Source of the DNA: Caldimonas caldifontis
Lineage (GTDB): Bacteria; Pseudomonadota; Gammaproteobacteria; Burkholderiales; Burkholderiaceae_C
Reading direction: 5' to 3'
Assembly: GCF_002930615.1 (NCBI RefSeq)
Contig: NZ_PSNX01000003.1
Coordinates: 62,001-126,000, forward strand
Length of the DNA stretch: 64,000 bases
The notes under the pieces are model-generated. The model made no database searches, was not told where the DNA came from, and saw nothing but the letters and a program-made list of their open reading frames with translations. The position numbers and the translations under genes were made by a program. Position 1 is the first letter of the stretch. Each line of letters begins with the position of its first letter. Shown here piece after piece: positions 49,352 through 60,981 of the stretch.

Positions 49352-49903
49352 TCAGGCGAACACCTCCGCCTGGGCCAGGCTCACGCCCTGGGCATCCTTG
49401 GCCGACACCTGCGGCGCCATGCCGGTGTCGGGCCAGTCGATGCCGAGGGCCGGGTCGTCCCAGCGGATGCAGCGCTCGGCCTGCGGAGCGTAGTAGTTCG
49501 TGGTCTTGTAGAGGAAATCGGCGCTGTCGCTGAGCACCAGGAAACCGTGCGCAAAGCCCGGCGGCACCCAGAGCTGGCGGTGGTTCTCGCCGCTGAGCTC
49601 CACACCCACCCATTGGCCGAAGCGTGGGCTGGAACGGCGCACGTCCACCGCCACGTCGAGCACGCGGCCTTGCGTGACACGCACGAGCTTGCCCTGGGCG
49701 GCCGGGTCGAGCTGGTAGTGCAGCCCGCGCAGCACCCCGCGGCTGGAACGCGAGTGGTTGTCCTGCACGAAGTCGAAATGGGTTCCGACGGCTTCGTCGA
49801 AGACGTTCTGGCGGAAGCTTTCCAGGAAGAAGCCGCGCTCGTCGCCGAAGACGCGCGGCTCGAAGATCAGCACTTCCGGCAATCGGGTGGGGGTGACCTT
49901 CAT
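49352..49903 (-). CDS. rfbC: dTDP-4-dehydrorhamnose 3,5-epimerase
   Basis: This 183-residue cupin enzyme epimerises dTDP-4-keto-6-deoxyglucose at C3 and C5 for L-rhamnose. The core motif DNHSRSSRGVLRGLHYQ carries the catalytic His, and PPGFAHGFLVLSD follows. Its start shares one base with the rfbA stop, indicating coupled translation. It ends the rfbBDAC group. Confidence 0.96.
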   Translation of the reverse strand: MKVTPTRLPEVLIFEPRVFGDERGFFLESFRQNVFDEAVGTHFDFVQDNHSRSSRGVLRGLHYQLDPAAQGKLVRVTQGRVLDVAVDVRRSSPRFGQWVGVELSGENHRQLWVPPGFAHGFLVLSDSADFLYKTTNYYAPQAERCIRWDDPALGIDWPDTGMAPQVSAKDAQGVSLAQAEVFA

Positions 49904-50787
49904 CAGAAGACCTTTTCGTTGAGCACCTGCTGAAGATACTGGCCATAGCCGCTCTTGGCCAGCGGCGCGGCCAGGGCGGCGAGCTGATCCGCGCTGATCC
50001 AGCCCTGACGCCAGGCGATTTCTTCGGGGCAGCAGATCTTGAGGCCCTGGCGCTTTTCCAGCGTCTGGATGAACTGGCTGGCCTCGATCAGGGAGTCATG
50101 CGTGCCGGTGTCGAGCCAGGCATCGCCACGGCCCAGCACCTGCACGTCCAGCTCACCGGCGTCGAGGTACACGCGGTTGAGGTCGGTGATCTCGAGCTCG
50201 CCACGCGGGCTGGGCTTGAGCGCACGCGCGCGTTCGACCACCTGGGCGTCATAGAAGTACAGGCCCGTGACCGCATAGCGGCTCTTGGGCTGCTTGGGCT
50301 TTTCTTCCAGGCTGATGGCCCGGCCGCTGGCGTCGAACTCGACCACGCCATAGCGCTCGGGGTCATGCACCGGGTAGGCAAAGACCGTGGCGCCGTCGCG
50401 CCGGCCCATCGCGGCCTTCAGGCGCGACGCCAGGTCGTGGCCGTAGAAGATGTTGTCGCCCAGCACCAGCGCGCTGGGCGCGCCGTCCAGGAAACCTTCA
50501 CCGATCAGGAAGGCCTGGGCCAGGCCGTCCGGGCGGGGCTGCACCGCGTACTGCAGCGACAGGCCCCAGGCGCTGCCATCGCCCAGCAGCTGCTGGAAGC
50601 GCGGCGTGTCCTGCGGCGTGGAGATGATGAGGATCTCGCGAATGCCCGCCAGCATCAGGGCCGACAGCGGGTAGTAGATCATGGGCTTGTCGTACACCGG
50701 CAGCAGCTGCTTGCTGATCGCCAGCGTGGCCGGGTGCAGCCGGGTGCCGGAACCCCCGGCGAGGATGATGCCTTTGCGGGTGGTCAT
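49903..50787 (-). CDS. rfbA: Glucose-1-phosphate thymidylyltransferase
   Basis: This 294-residue enzyme makes dTDP-glucose from glucose-1-phosphate and dTTP, the first step of dTDP-rhamnose synthesis. The nucleotide motif [20 protein letters not shown] at the N-terminus, with [16 protein letters not shown] and [16 protein letters not shown], is diagnostic. It is separated from rfbD by a GC-rich palindromic element, the only real gap in the rfb run, and shares one base with rfbC. Confidence 0.97.
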   Translation of the reverse strand: MTTRKGIILAGGSGTRLHPATLAISKQLLPVYDKPMIYYPLSALMLAGIREILIISTPQDTPRFQQLLGDGSAWGLSLQYAVQPRPDGLAQAFLIGEGFLDGAPSALVLGDNIFYGHDLASRLKAAMGRRDGATVFAYPVHDPERYGVVEFDASGRAISLEEKPKQPKSRYAVTGLYFYDAQVVERARALKPSPRGELEITDLNRVYLDAGELDVQVLGRGDAWLDTGTHDSLIEASQFIQTLEKRQGLKICCPEEIAWRQGWISADQLAALAAPLAKSGYGQYLQQVLNEKVF

Positions 50788-50819
50788 GACAACCCCCCGG
50801 CGTCCGTTCCGTCCGCCAC

Positions 50820-50859
50820 CCCCCCGAGGGGGGCCGGGCCTGGCTTGGGGCGGCCCGGC
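50820..50859. repeat. GC-rich double palindrome between rfbD and rfbA (REP-like)
   Basis: CCCCCC/GGGGGG around 50820-50833 is followed by GCCGGGCC (50833-50840) pairing with GGCCCGGC (50852-50859) across 11 bases. Intergenic elements of this look are frequent in Comamonadaceae-type genomes as I recall, but only one copy is in this window. It sits in the single long gap of the rfb run and may affect relative message levels of rfbA-rfbC against rfbB-rfbD. Confidence 0.5.
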
Positions 50860-50896
50860 GCGGCGGCCCGGGTCCGTGCTGTGAATTGAGGGTGTT

Positions 50897-51798
50897 TCAT
50901 ATGTTCCGCGAAAGGATTTCTGAAAGCATGCGTTCCACCCCGTGCTGCCAGGGCGGCAGGCACAGGCCGAAGGCCTCGCGCAGGCGGGTGGTGTCGAGGC
51001 GGGAATTCAAGGGTCGCCGCGCCGGCGTGGGAAACGCGGTCGTGGGCACCGGCTCGATGGCCTGCGGCGCCACACGAACGGCGTGCCCGTGCGCGCGGGC
51101 CCATTCGATGACATGGCGGGCGTAGTCGAACCAGCTCGTCTCGCCGGCCGCCACGAGGTGGTACAGGCCCGACAGCTCGGGCCGCGCCTGGGCGGTGCGC
51201 AAAGCCTGGGCGGTCACGTCGGCGATCAGCTCGGCCCCGGTGGGCGCGCCGATCTGGTCGTTCACCACGGTCAGGCGGTCGCGCTCTCCGGCCAGGCGCA
51301 GCATGGTCCTGGCGAAGTTGCCCCCACGCGCGGCATAGACCCAGCTCGTGCGGAAGATCAGGTGACGACAGCCACTCTGGGCGATGAGCTGCTCGCCTTC
51401 GAGCTTGCTGCGGCCATAGACGCTCAGGGGCGCCGTCGGGTCGTCTTCCTGCCGCGCCTGGTGGCCGCTGCCGTCGAAGACGTAGTCGGTGCTGTAGTGC
51501 ACCAGCCAGGCGCCCAGGGCCGCGGCCTCGCGGGCCAGCACACCGGGCGCGGTGGCATTGAGCAGGGTGGCCAGTGCGGGCTCGCTCTCGGCCCGGTCCA
51601 CCGCGGTGTGGGCCGCGGCATTGACGATCACGTCCGGGCGCACCGCCCGCACGGTGGCGGCCAGGCCATCGAGCTGCGCGAGATCGCCGCACAGCACATC
51701 ATGGCCGCGTCGGTCGAGCGCCACGACCTCGCCCAGGGGGGCCAGGGCGCGCTGCAGCTCCCAGCCGACCTGGCCGTTCTTGCCCAGCAGGAGGATCT

Positions 51799-51802
<4 letters not shown>
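50897..51802 (-). CDS. rfbD: dTDP-4-dehydrorhamnose reductase
   Basis: This 301-residue short-chain dehydrogenase reduces the 4-keto sugar to dTDP-L-rhamnose. The NAD(P) motif is [17 protein letters not shown], the catalytic YGRSKLEGE pair lies mid-protein, and [10 protein letters not shown] is typical. The ATG at 51802 overlaps the rfbB stop by four bases; the frame continues upstream without family similarity. It is separated from rfbA by a palindromic gap of 109 bases. Confidence 0.95.
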
Positions 51803-52872
<1,070 letters not shown>

Positions 52873-52906
52873 GGTGAAGTCCGAAACGAAGCAGGGAACC
52901 GTTCAC

Positions 52907-52932
52907 CGGGCACCCGGTGTGCTGAGTGCCCG
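52907..52932 (-). promoter_or_regulatory. rfbB: Palindrome in the rfbB leader
   Basis: CGGGCAC (52907-52913) and GTGCCCG (52926-52932) form a 7-base-pair inverted repeat with a 12-base spacer. On the minus strand CACAAT (52939-52934) adjoins it and may be the -10, placing the start site in the repeat. This could be an operator or a leader hairpin. Confidence 0.3.
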
Positions 52933-53011
52933 TATTGTGGGGGGGCACAGGCCACGCAGCCAACCTCGCCCCACCCCCATGTTGAGGGTTCTGATTCTCG
53001 CATCACTGGCT

Positions 53012-54133
53012 TCAGAGGCTCTTCAGCAGATCGGCACACCCGTGCTGCCTCAGCCGTCGTCGCACCAGCGGGCTGGCCACCGTGATGGCACAGCCCCGGC
53101 CCAGCCGCTGCTGGTGGGCCTGCACCAGCAGCAGCAGGCCCATCGCCTCGGCGTCGAGTTCTTCGACCGCCTGCAGGTCCAGGCGCAGGTCACATGACAG
53201 CGCCAGCGCATCCTTGCAGGCCTGGCGCAATGCCGGGACCGTGGCCGCAACGCACACGCCCCGCAGGCGCAGGGTCACCGCGCCCGCGGCAGGAGCTTCG
53301 AGGTGGGTGTCGAGTCGGCTTGCATGCCGATCGCGCCGAACCCGAGCCCACCACAGCGGCAGGACGCTGCCCCAGAGCATGGGCAGCAACGCCCGTGCAT
53401 CGCCGGCATACCGGCGCCACAGCGCCGGTTCCTGCATGATGCGCCACAACCACTCGAGGCCCAGGCGGCGCCACAGCGGCGGTGCACGGCGCACCGTGCC
53501 GGCCTCGAAGTTGACCACCGCGCCCAGCGGCCCGATCACCGGCGCCATGAGGCGGTGTCGGTTGCGCTCGATCCAGGCCTGCCCCTTCTTGGCGCCCAGC
53601 GACACGACCACAAAGTCCGGTTGGGTTGCATTGATGCGCTCAATCACCGCATCGGTGCTCATGCTGTCCAGCGACCCGAAACCCGGCGAGTCGAAGCCCA
53701 CGCAATGCAGCCCCCCACCCAGTGCGTTGATGCGCCGGCTGGCCGCCTCGGCCGCGCCGTCGGGCCCCCCGAAGAAGTAGGCGCGCACCGGGCGGGCTGC
53801 GTTGCCGTGGTGCAGGGCCTCGAACACGTCGGAGCCGGCCACGCGTTCGCGCAGCGGCAGGCCCAGCAGGCGGGCCAGCCACACGATGGGCATGCCGTCG
53901 GCCACGCTCAGTTCGCTGTGCAGCACCGTGCGTCGGAACTCAGGATCCTGACGGGCCGCGATCAGGAAGTTGAGATTGGGCGTGGACAACCAGCAGCGCC
54001 GGCGTTGAGCGATCGCATCGCGCACCTCCTGCAAGGTTTCGTCCAGGGTGAGTACGTCGAACGGCAGACCGAGCAGGCACACGACGCGCCGATCGAGCTG
54101 GGACAAGTCAGCGCCAGGCGTCGCGGTCGTCAT
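53012..54133 (-). CDS. WecG/TagA/CpsF glycosyltransferase fused to a STAS domain
   Basis: This is a 373-residue two-part protein. Residues about 15-250 form a WecG/TagA-family glycosyltransferase (WLSTPNLNFLIAARQDPEFR, ELSVADGMPIVWLARLLG, and NFEAGTVRRAPPLWRRLGLE), which transfers a sugar to a polyprenyl-linked acceptor at the inner membrane. Residues about 285-373 form a STAS domain (GAVTLRLRGVCVAATVPALR) whose usual phosphorylatable Ser/Thr region reads LDAEAMGLLLL, with Ala in place of Ser, so it probably cannot be phosphorylated. It overlaps the upstream reductase gene by four bases. Confidence 0.85.
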   Translation of the reverse strand: MTTATPGADLSQLDRRVVCLLGLPFDVLTLDETLQEVRDAIAQRRRCWLSTPNLNFLIAARQDPEFRRTVLHSELSVADGMPIVWLARLLGLPLRERVAGSDVFEALHHGNAARPVRAYFFGGPDGAAEAASRRINALGGGLHCVGFDSPGFGSLDSMSTDAVIERINATQPDFVVVSLGAKKGQAWIERNRHRLMAPVIGPLGAVVNFEAGTVRRAPPLWRRLGLEWLWRIMQEPALWRRYAGDARALLPMLWGSVLPLWWARVRRDRHASRLDTHLEAPAAGAVTLRLRGVCVAATVPALRQACKDALALSCDLRLDLQAVEELDAEAMGLLLLVQAHQQRLGRGCAITVASPLVRRRLRQHGCADLLKSL

Positions 54134-55049
54134 GCCATGTGCGGCGCAGCGGCCTGCTCGGCATCGAGCATCCACGCCAGGGTCTCGGTCAGCGGCACGG
54201 TCGGCAACGGTCCCACAGCCGCCACGAGACGGGCCGGATTCCCCACCAGGCGGCGCACCTCGTTGGGTCTCACAAAGGCCGGGTTGACTTTCACCTCAGG
54301 GCGGAAGCCACACCGGCGCTCCAGCAGGCTCAGGATGTCCATGAGGCTGTGCCCCTGCCCGGAGCACACGTTGTAGACCTGGCCCCTGGCGGGTTGTTCG
54401 AGCAGGCGCACATAGGCTTCGACCACCGTGCGCACGTCGGAGAAGTCGCGTTCGACCTCGAGATTGCCCAGTTCGAGCACCGGGGCGCGGCGCGCGAAAT
54501 GGCCGACGATCTTGGGCACCAGGAAGTGCGCGGCCTGTCCCACGCCCGTGTAGTTGAAGGGCCGCACCAGCGTGATCGGCAGCCTGTGTGTCCACAGCCG
54601 CGCCATGTGCTCCATGGCCAGCTTGCTGACGGCATAGTCGTTCGCGGGTGCCGGCGGCGTGCTTTCGTCCAGCATCCCCTCGACGGCATTGCCATAGACG
54701 TTGGCACTGCTGGCCAGCAGCACATGACGGACCGACCCGCGCCGGGCCAGCGCATCGAGCAGGCATCGGGTGCCGATCAGGTTGGTGCGATAGATCGCCT
54801 CGACGTCCCCGTGGGCGACGAAGGACACGGCCGCCAGGTGGACCACGACCTCGGGACGCTCATCGTCCAGCAGCGATGCCAACCGTCCGGCATCGAGGAG
54901 ATCGCCCTCGCACAGCCTGTCCACGCCGGGCAAGGCGTTCGCCGCTGCATCCTGCACCAGACCGCACACCCGGTAGCCACGGGCCTGCAGCGCCGGGGCG
55001 AGGTAGCGGCCGGTGAATCCGGCCACCCCGGTGACAAAGGCCGTTCGCA

Positions 55050-55050
<1 letters not shown>
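54130..55050 (-). CDS. rmd: GDP-6-deoxy-D-mannose reductase-like sugar dehydrogenase
   Basis: This 306-residue extended short-chain dehydrogenase has the NAD(P) motif VTGVAGFTGRYLAPAL, LLASSANVYGNA and the catalytic YAVSKLAMEH pair. Placement directly after gmd, sharing one base, suggests it reduces GDP-4-keto-6-deoxy-mannose to GDP-D-rhamnose. It does not look like the fucose synthase Fcl. The symbol is assigned by context and fold. A GDP-talose product is an alternative. Confidence 0.8.
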
Positions 55051-56084
<1,034 letters not shown>

Positions 56085-56120
56085 GAGGTCGGAATGTCTG
56101 TCAGATAGAAGTAGGGGCGG

Positions 56121-57557
56121 TTATCGGCCGTAGCTGTCTTCGAAGCGCACGATGTCATCTTCGCCCAGGTAAGTCCCCGACTGCACCTCGATCATCTCCA
56201 GCGGCACCCGGCCCGGGTTGGCCAGTCGGTGGCGCTGGCCGAGCGGGATGTAGGTGGACTGGTTTTCGGACAACAGGAAGGTGCGGTCTTCGCAGGTGAC
56301 TTCAGCGGTGCCGCGCACGACGATCCAGTGTTCGGCCCGGTGGTGGTGCATCTGCAGACTGAGCTGGGCACCGGGCTTGACGACGATGCGCTTGACCTGG
56401 AAGCGGTCGCCACCGTCGATCGCGTCATACCAGCCCCAGGGGCGGTAGACCTTGCGGTGCTGCAGCGCCTGCTGTTCGCCATCGCGGCGCAGGCGCTCGA
56501 CGATCTTCTTGACGGACTGGGTGTGGTGCTTGTCCGCCACGAGCACCGCATCCGGGGTCTCGACCACGACGACATTGTCCAGCCCCACAGCCGCGACCAG
56601 GCGCGAGCCCGCCATCACGAGGCTGTTGCGGGTGTCTTCGAGCAAGGCCTTGCCTCGCACGACATTGCCGGCCTCGTCCTTGTCGGCCACCGACCACAGC
56701 GCATCCCAGGCCCCGACGTCCGACCAGCCGCAGCTCATCGGCACGACCACACCGGCCCCCAGGTCGGGGTGGTCGGCCAGCTTTTCCATCACGGCATAGT
56801 CGATGGAATCGGACGGGCAGGCCGCAAACGCGGCGCCGTCCACGCGCAGGAAGTCGTGGTCAGGACGCGCGGCCGCCAGTGCCTTCTCGCAGGCCGCCAC
56901 GATGGTCGGGTGCAGGCGGCGCATCGCCCCCAACCAGGCGGAGGCCCGCAGCAGGAAGATGCCGGCATTCCAGAAGTATTCGCCACTGGCCACATAGGCC
57001 GCGGCCGTCGCGGCATCGGGCTTCTCGACGAAGGCCTGGATGTGGCAGGCTGCCCCGCTGTCCGTGCATCGGCCCCCGGCGCGGATGTAGCCATACCCGG
57101 TCTCCGGGCGGTCGGGCAGGATGCCGAAGGTCACGAACGCACCCTGCGCGGCGTGGACAGCGCCCTCGGTGACGGCCCGCCCGAAGGAGGCCAGGTCGCG
57201 CACCACATGGTCGGACGGCATCACCAGCAGGAGCGGGTCGCTCGCATCGGCGGTGGCCACCAGGGCGGCCAGGGTCAGGGCCGGCGCCGTGTTGCGGCCC
57301 ATCGGCTCGAGCACGATGCGCGAGGCGTGCCCGATCTGCCGGAGTTGCTCGGCAATGACAAACCGGTATTCCTCGTTGGCCACCACCAGCGGCGGCAGGC
57401 TGCTGAATCCCGTCAGTCCGTCCAGCCGCCGGGCTGTCGCCTGGAGCAAGGTGTCCTGATCCACCAGGGCCAGGAGCTGCTTGGGGTGGTGTTCACGCGA
57501 GGCGGGCCACAGGCGGGTGCCCGCTCCGCCGCACAGGATGACGGGCTGGATCTGCAT
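56121..57557 (-). CDS. manC: Mannose-1-phosphate guanylyltransferase / mannose-6-phosphate isomerase
   Basis: This 478-residue bifunctional enzyme has an N-terminal GDP-mannose pyrophosphorylase (CGGAGTRLWPASREHHPKQL, FVEKPDA and WNAGIFLLRASAWL) and a C-terminal cupin isomerase (RPWGWYDAIDGGDRFQVKRI and HHHRAEHWIVVRGTAEVTCE). It supplies GDP-mannose to gmd, the next gene. Length and two-domain layout match ManC/XanB/AlgA. Confidence 0.96.
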   Translation of the reverse strand: MQIQPVILCGGAGTRLWPASREHHPKQLLALVDQDTLLQATARRLDGLTGFSSLPPLVVANEEYRFVIAEQLRQIGHASRIVLEPMGRNTAPALTLAALVATADASDPLLLVMPSDHVVRDLASFGRAVTEGAVHAAQGAFVTFGILPDRPETGYGYIRAGGRCTDSGAACHIQAFVEKPDAATAAAYVASGEYFWNAGIFLLRASAWLGAMRRLHPTIVAACEKALAAARPDHDFLRVDGAAFAACPSDSIDYAVMEKLADHPDLGAGVVVPMSCGWSDVGAWDALWSVADKDEAGNVVRGKALLEDTRNSLVMAGSRLVAAVGLDNVVVVETPDAVLVADKHHTQSVKKIVERLRRDGEQQALQHRKVYRPWGWYDAIDGGDRFQVKRIVVKPGAQLSLQMHHHRAEHWIVVRGTAEVTCEDRTFLLSENQSTYIPLGQRHRLANPGRVPLEMIEVQSGTYLGEDDIVRFEDSYGR

Positions 57558-57661
57558 GGGTGGACGATACCAGGGAAGACGCGCATTGGACCGCCAACCG
57601 CCCTGGCTGTCACCCCCGCCTTCGTGGGATGCCGAGCGTCATCGACCCGTCACGCACCTCC

Positions 57662-58633
57662 TCAGGGCGTGGCCTCCCCCAGCAAGCGCCGGGTGTGTTC
57701 GCGGTAGTCGCTGGGCGGCATGCCGAAGCGCGACTTGAAGACGCGGCTGAAGTGGGCCAGGTTGGAGAAGCCATGGGCCAGCGCGATCTCGGTGACCGAG
57801 CGGGGGCAGGGGGCCGGGCGCAGCAGTTCGCGGCGGCAGGCTTCCAGGCGTTCGCGCAGGATGTAGCCCGCCACGCCCTCGGCTTCGTCGGAGAAGGCGT
57901 TGTAGAGATGACGGCGGCTGCAGTTGAGCGCAGCGGCGATGCTGTCCACGTTCAGCGCCGGGTCCGCCAGGCGGGCCGTCACCTGCTGCTTGATGCGCTC
58001 GCGCAGGGCTTCGCGCTGGGACATCGCACTGCCGCGGCCGGCGAGCTCGATGAGGGAGAGGTGAACGAACTGGGTGATGGCATCGCCCGCCGCGCGCGCG
58101 GCTTCGTCATGCATGCCGGGCAGTTCGCGGTAGACGCTGCGCATGGTCTCCAGCGCCAGGCGGGCCACACCGCCGCTGCCGCCCAGTCGGCGGGCCATCA
58201 GTTCGTCAAGCACCAGGCCCCGCTCGACCAGATGCGCCTTGGGCACCATCACGATGAGATGCTCCACCCGCACCGGGTTGGCCACTGCATAGGTGTCCGT
58301 GGTGTCGTAGATGCTCCATTCACCCGGCGTGACCCAGGCCAGCCGACCCTGTTGTTCAACACCGGCGCAGCCGGTGAAGGGCGCCACGATCTTGAGGTAG
58401 CCGTTGTCGCTGGCGCGGATCTTCTCGCGCGAGCGCATCACACGGTGGCGGTTGGCCTCCAGCCGCGTCAGGATGACCGCACCGGCATGGGCACTGACCA
58501 TGCGGCCGTCGAAGTCGGTGTCACCATAGACATCGGACTCCAGGCCGCAGAACAGGCGGCTGATCCAATCCGACCAGAAAGGCACACGCTCGCGGGGGGC
58601 GACCTCGTCGGTGCTCATGACGGCGGTTTGCAT
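57662..58633 (-). CDS. AraC-family transcriptional regulator
   Basis: This 323-residue protein has an N-terminal AraC-binding-type domain (about 10-180; FWSDWISRLFCGLESDVYGD) of the sort seen in FeaR/NphR regulators of aromatic catabolism, and a C-terminal double helix-turn-helix (about 215-320; LNVDSIAAALNCSRRHLYNA and IALAHGFSNLAHFSRVFKSR). AGGAG lies upstream of the ATG at 58633; an ATG at 58618 is also possible. It is divergent from the Liv-type operon, its likely target. The inducer may be aromatic, inferred from the family and the aldehyde dehydrogenase downstream. Confidence 0.88.
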   Translation of the reverse strand: MQTAVMSTDEVAPRERVPFWSDWISRLFCGLESDVYGDTDFDGRMVSAHAGAVILTRLEANRHRVMRSREKIRASDNGYLKIVAPFTGCAGVEQQGRLAWVTPGEWSIYDTTDTYAVANPVRVEHLIVMVPKAHLVERGLVLDELMARRLGGSGGVARLALETMRSVYRELPGMHDEAARAAGDAITQFVHLSLIELAGRGSAMSQREALRERIKQQVTARLADPALNVDSIAAALNCSRRHLYNAFSDEAEGVAGYILRERLEACRRELLRPAPCPRSVTEIALAHGFSNLAHFSRVFKSRFGMPPSDYREHTRRLLGEATP

Positions 58634-58710
58634 GGTGCGGCTCCTGGGGCGGGGGACGCCCATTATTCGGGCCCCGGCCCGGCCGGAAAAGCCTATCGGA
58701 GCCATAGCCC

Positions 58711-58728
58711 GGGTAAATCCCCAGGGGG
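58711..58728 (-). promoter_or_regulatory. GGGTAAATCCCC-type palindromic site
   Basis: GGGTAAATCCCCAGGGGG lies in the 218-base divergent region between the AraC regulator and the Liv operon. Its reverse complement has CCCTGGGG-ATTT-ACCC, close to CCCTAGGG-TTTCT-ACCC at 39205-39221 before the second porin. It is a candidate operator for the AraC protein or for a shared regulator. Confidence 0.4.
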
Positions 58729-58851
58729 TGTGCACGGATCGTCAAGCGGCAGTGCATGGGCGGCAAAGCAGCCCGCGGGCAGGCTTCCTACCATCGCCCT
58801 CACAAGCTGCCGGCGCATGGACCCGGCGGCACCACCGAGAAGGAGACCGCC

Positions 58852-60096
58852 ATGACCTCGTCCGACCGCCGCCCCTCCCGCCGCACCCCGGCCTGCGGGA
58901 CTTCCCTGAGCCGGCGCAGCGCCGTGCAGGCCCTGGCCGTGGGCGCCGCCGCCCTGGCCGCCCCCGCCCTCACACGCGCCCAGTCCGGCCCCGTGCGCAT
59001 CGGCTACGCCATCGCCCGCACGGGCCCCTGGACGCCCGGCGCCCAGGTCAGCCAGGAGCCCAACTACCTGCTGTGGGCCGAACAGGTCAACGCCGCGGGC
59101 GGCCTGGACGTGCGCGGCACGAAGCGCCCCATCGAGCTGATCAGCTCCGACGACCGCAGCGACATCGAGACCTGCGTGCGCTCCTACCAGAAGCTGATGG
59201 GCAGCGACAAGGTCGACCTCATCCTCCCGCCCTGGGGCAGCAACGCCAACTTCGCCGTGGCCCCGCTGGCCAACCGCATGGGCTACCCCTTCCTCGCGCC
59301 CACGGCCCTGTCGCGCCGCCTGGTGGAGATGAAGCTGCCCTACTTCTTCCTGCTGCTGCAGCAGCCTGCGCCGATGATGAATGCGCTGGTGGACATGCTC
59401 AAGGCCAACGGCGTGAAGACCGTGGCCACGATCTACATCGACGACCTCTTCGGCCTGGAGAACTACGCCGCGTTGAAGGTGGCCCTGCAGGGCACCGGCA
59501 TCAGCCTGGTGGAGGACAAGAGCTATCCCGCCGGCGTGAAGGACCTCTCGCCGGTGCTGCGCTCGATCAAGGACAAGAACCCCGATGCCTTCATCGGCAT
59601 CACCTACCCGCCCGACACCATCCTGGCCAGCCGCCAGAGCAAGGAGATCGGCTTCAACCCGAAGTTCTTCTATGCCTCGGTGGGCACGGCCTTCCAGCTC
59701 TACCGCAACGTGATGGGCCCGGGCGCCGAAGGGGTGCTGGGCATGGGCTCGTGGAACCCCAAGACCAGTGCCGGTGCCAAGGCCTACTTCGACGCCCATG
59801 TGGCCAAGTTCGGCGCCCAGAAGGAACCCGACCGCTGGGCCAGCGGCCATTGCTGGGCCGGGTTGCAGATCCTGCAGGCGGCCGTGGCCAAGGTGGGCCT
59901 GGACCGCAAGGCCATCCGCGACTACGTGGCGGGCACCGAGCACGACACCATCATCGGCAAGGTGAAGTTCACGGGCAGCGAGAACACCGCCACGCCGGGC
60001 ACGGTGAGCCAGTGGCAGAAGGGCGAGTTCGAGGTGGTGTGGCCGCGCAGCATGGCCACCGCGCCGCTCATCACGCAGAAACCCGCCTGGGTCTGA
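58852..60096 (+). CDS. Branched-chain amino acid-type ABC transporter substrate-binding protein
   Basis: This 414-residue receptor of the LivJ/Peripla_BP_6 type has a long N-terminus with SLSRRSAVQALAVGAAALAA, a twin-arginine-like signal cut near residue 43. The mature part has RIGYAIARTGPWTPGAQ, ISSDDRSDIETCVRSYQKLM and FIGITYPPDTI. AAGGAGA precedes the ATG. Members of this group bind amides, aromatic acids or amino acids. It is followed by a complete LivHMGF set, so it is the operon's receptor. Confidence 0.9.
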   Translation: MTSSDRRPSRRTPACGTSLSRRSAVQALAVGAAALAAPALTRAQSGPVRIGYAIARTGPWTPGAQVSQEPNYLLWAEQVNAAGGLDVRGTKRPIELISSDDRSDIETCVRSYQKLMGSDKVDLILPPWGSNANFAVAPLANRMGYPFLAPTALSRRLVEMKLPYFFLLLQQPAPMMNALVDMLKANGVKTVATIYIDDLFGLENYAALKVALQGTGISLVEDKSYPAGVKDLSPVLRSIKDKNPDAFIGITYPPDTILASRQSKEIGFNPKFFYASVGTAFQLYRNVMGPGAEGVLGMGSWNPKTSAGAKAYFDAHVAKFGAQKEPDRWASGHCWAGLQILQAAVAKVGLDRKAIRDYVAGTEHDTIIGKVKFTGSENTATPGTVSQWQKGEFEVVWPRSMATAPLITQKPAWV

Positions 60097-60105
60097 GCCG
60101 CGTCC

Positions 60106-60981
60106 ATGTCCTTCGGTGCCTGGCTTGAACTGATCGCCTCCGGTCTCATCACCGGGGGCGTCTATGCCCTGGTCGCGCTCGGCCTGAACCTGCAGTACGG
60201 GCTGATGCGCATCCTCAACATCGCGCACGGCGAGTTCCTGATGGTGGGGGCCTTCCTCACCTGGCTGATGCAGACGCAATTCAGCGTCTCGCCGCTGCTG
60301 ATGGTGCCCGTGAGCTTTGCACTGCTGATGGGCGTGGGCCTGATCGTGCACCGGCTGTGGTTTCGCCCGCTCACCGCCACCTCGCCCAATCTCGATGTCT
60401 TCGAGGCGCGCGGCCTGATGGTGTGTTTTGGCCTGATGTTCCTGGTGCAGAACTTCGCCTCGCTGATCTGGGGTGGCGACCTGCGCGGCTACGACTACCT
60501 GACCCAGCCGGTGGCCATCGGCGGGGCGCAGTTTGCGGTCAACAAGCTGGTGGTCTTCGGCCTGGCGCTGTTCTTCAGCGGCGCGCTCATCGTGCTCCTG
60601 CGCACCACGCTGCTGGGCAAGGGCGTGCGCGCACTGATGCAGTCGCCCACCGGGGCGCAGCTCGTGGGCATCAACACCCAGCGGCTGCACCCGCTGATGT
60701 TCGGCATCGGCCTGGGCCTGTCGGGCGTGGCGGGGTGCCTGCTGTCGATGACCTATGCCATCACGCCCTCGATGGGCGAGCCCTACACCGTGACCGCCCT
60801 CATCGTCATCACGCTGGGTGGCTTCGGCAGCATGAGCGGGGCGCTGGCCGGCGGCTTGCTGCTGGGCGTCATCGAGGCGCTGGGCATGCACTTCACCAAC
60901 CCCTCGCTGAAGTCCCTGCTGAGCTACAGCGTGTTCATCGCCGTACTGCTGTTGCGGCCGAACGGGCTGTTCAAGAAATGA
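60106..60981 (+). CDS. livH: Branched-chain amino acid-type ABC transporter permease LivH
   Basis: This 291-residue inner-membrane permease has eight or so helices: IASGLITGGVYALVALGLNL, LMRILNIAHGEFLMVGAF (family signature with NxAHG) and the ITLGGFGSMSGALAGGLLLG segment. It pairs with LivM, whose start codon overlaps its stop by four bases. The symbol reflects the family; transport of branched-chain amino acids themselves is not shown. Confidence 0.9.
   Translation: MSFGAWLELIASGLITGGVYALVALGLNLQYGLMRILNIAHGEFLMVGAFLTWLMQTQFSVSPLLMVPVSFALLMGVGLIVHRLWFRPLTATSPNLDVFEARGLMVCFGLMFLVQNFASLIWGGDLRGYDYLTQPVAIGGAQFAVNKLVVFGLALFFSGALIVLLRTTLLGKGVRALMQSPTGAQLVGINTQRLHPLMFGIGLGLSGVAGCLLSMTYAITPSMGEPYTVTALIVITLGGFGSMSGALAGGLLLGVIEALGMHFTNPSLKSLLSYSVFIAVLLLRPNGLFKK

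Noticed and set aside
58634-58851. Sigma-54 promoter for the Liv operon
   Set aside because: No GG-N10-GC pair with adequate flanks; rpoN being in the window is not evidence for use here.
58693-60891. A 732-codon minus-strand frame opposite the Liv receptor and livH
   Set aside because: Composition is low-complexity His/Gln/Ala and it covers strong plus-strand genes; no start context or motif.
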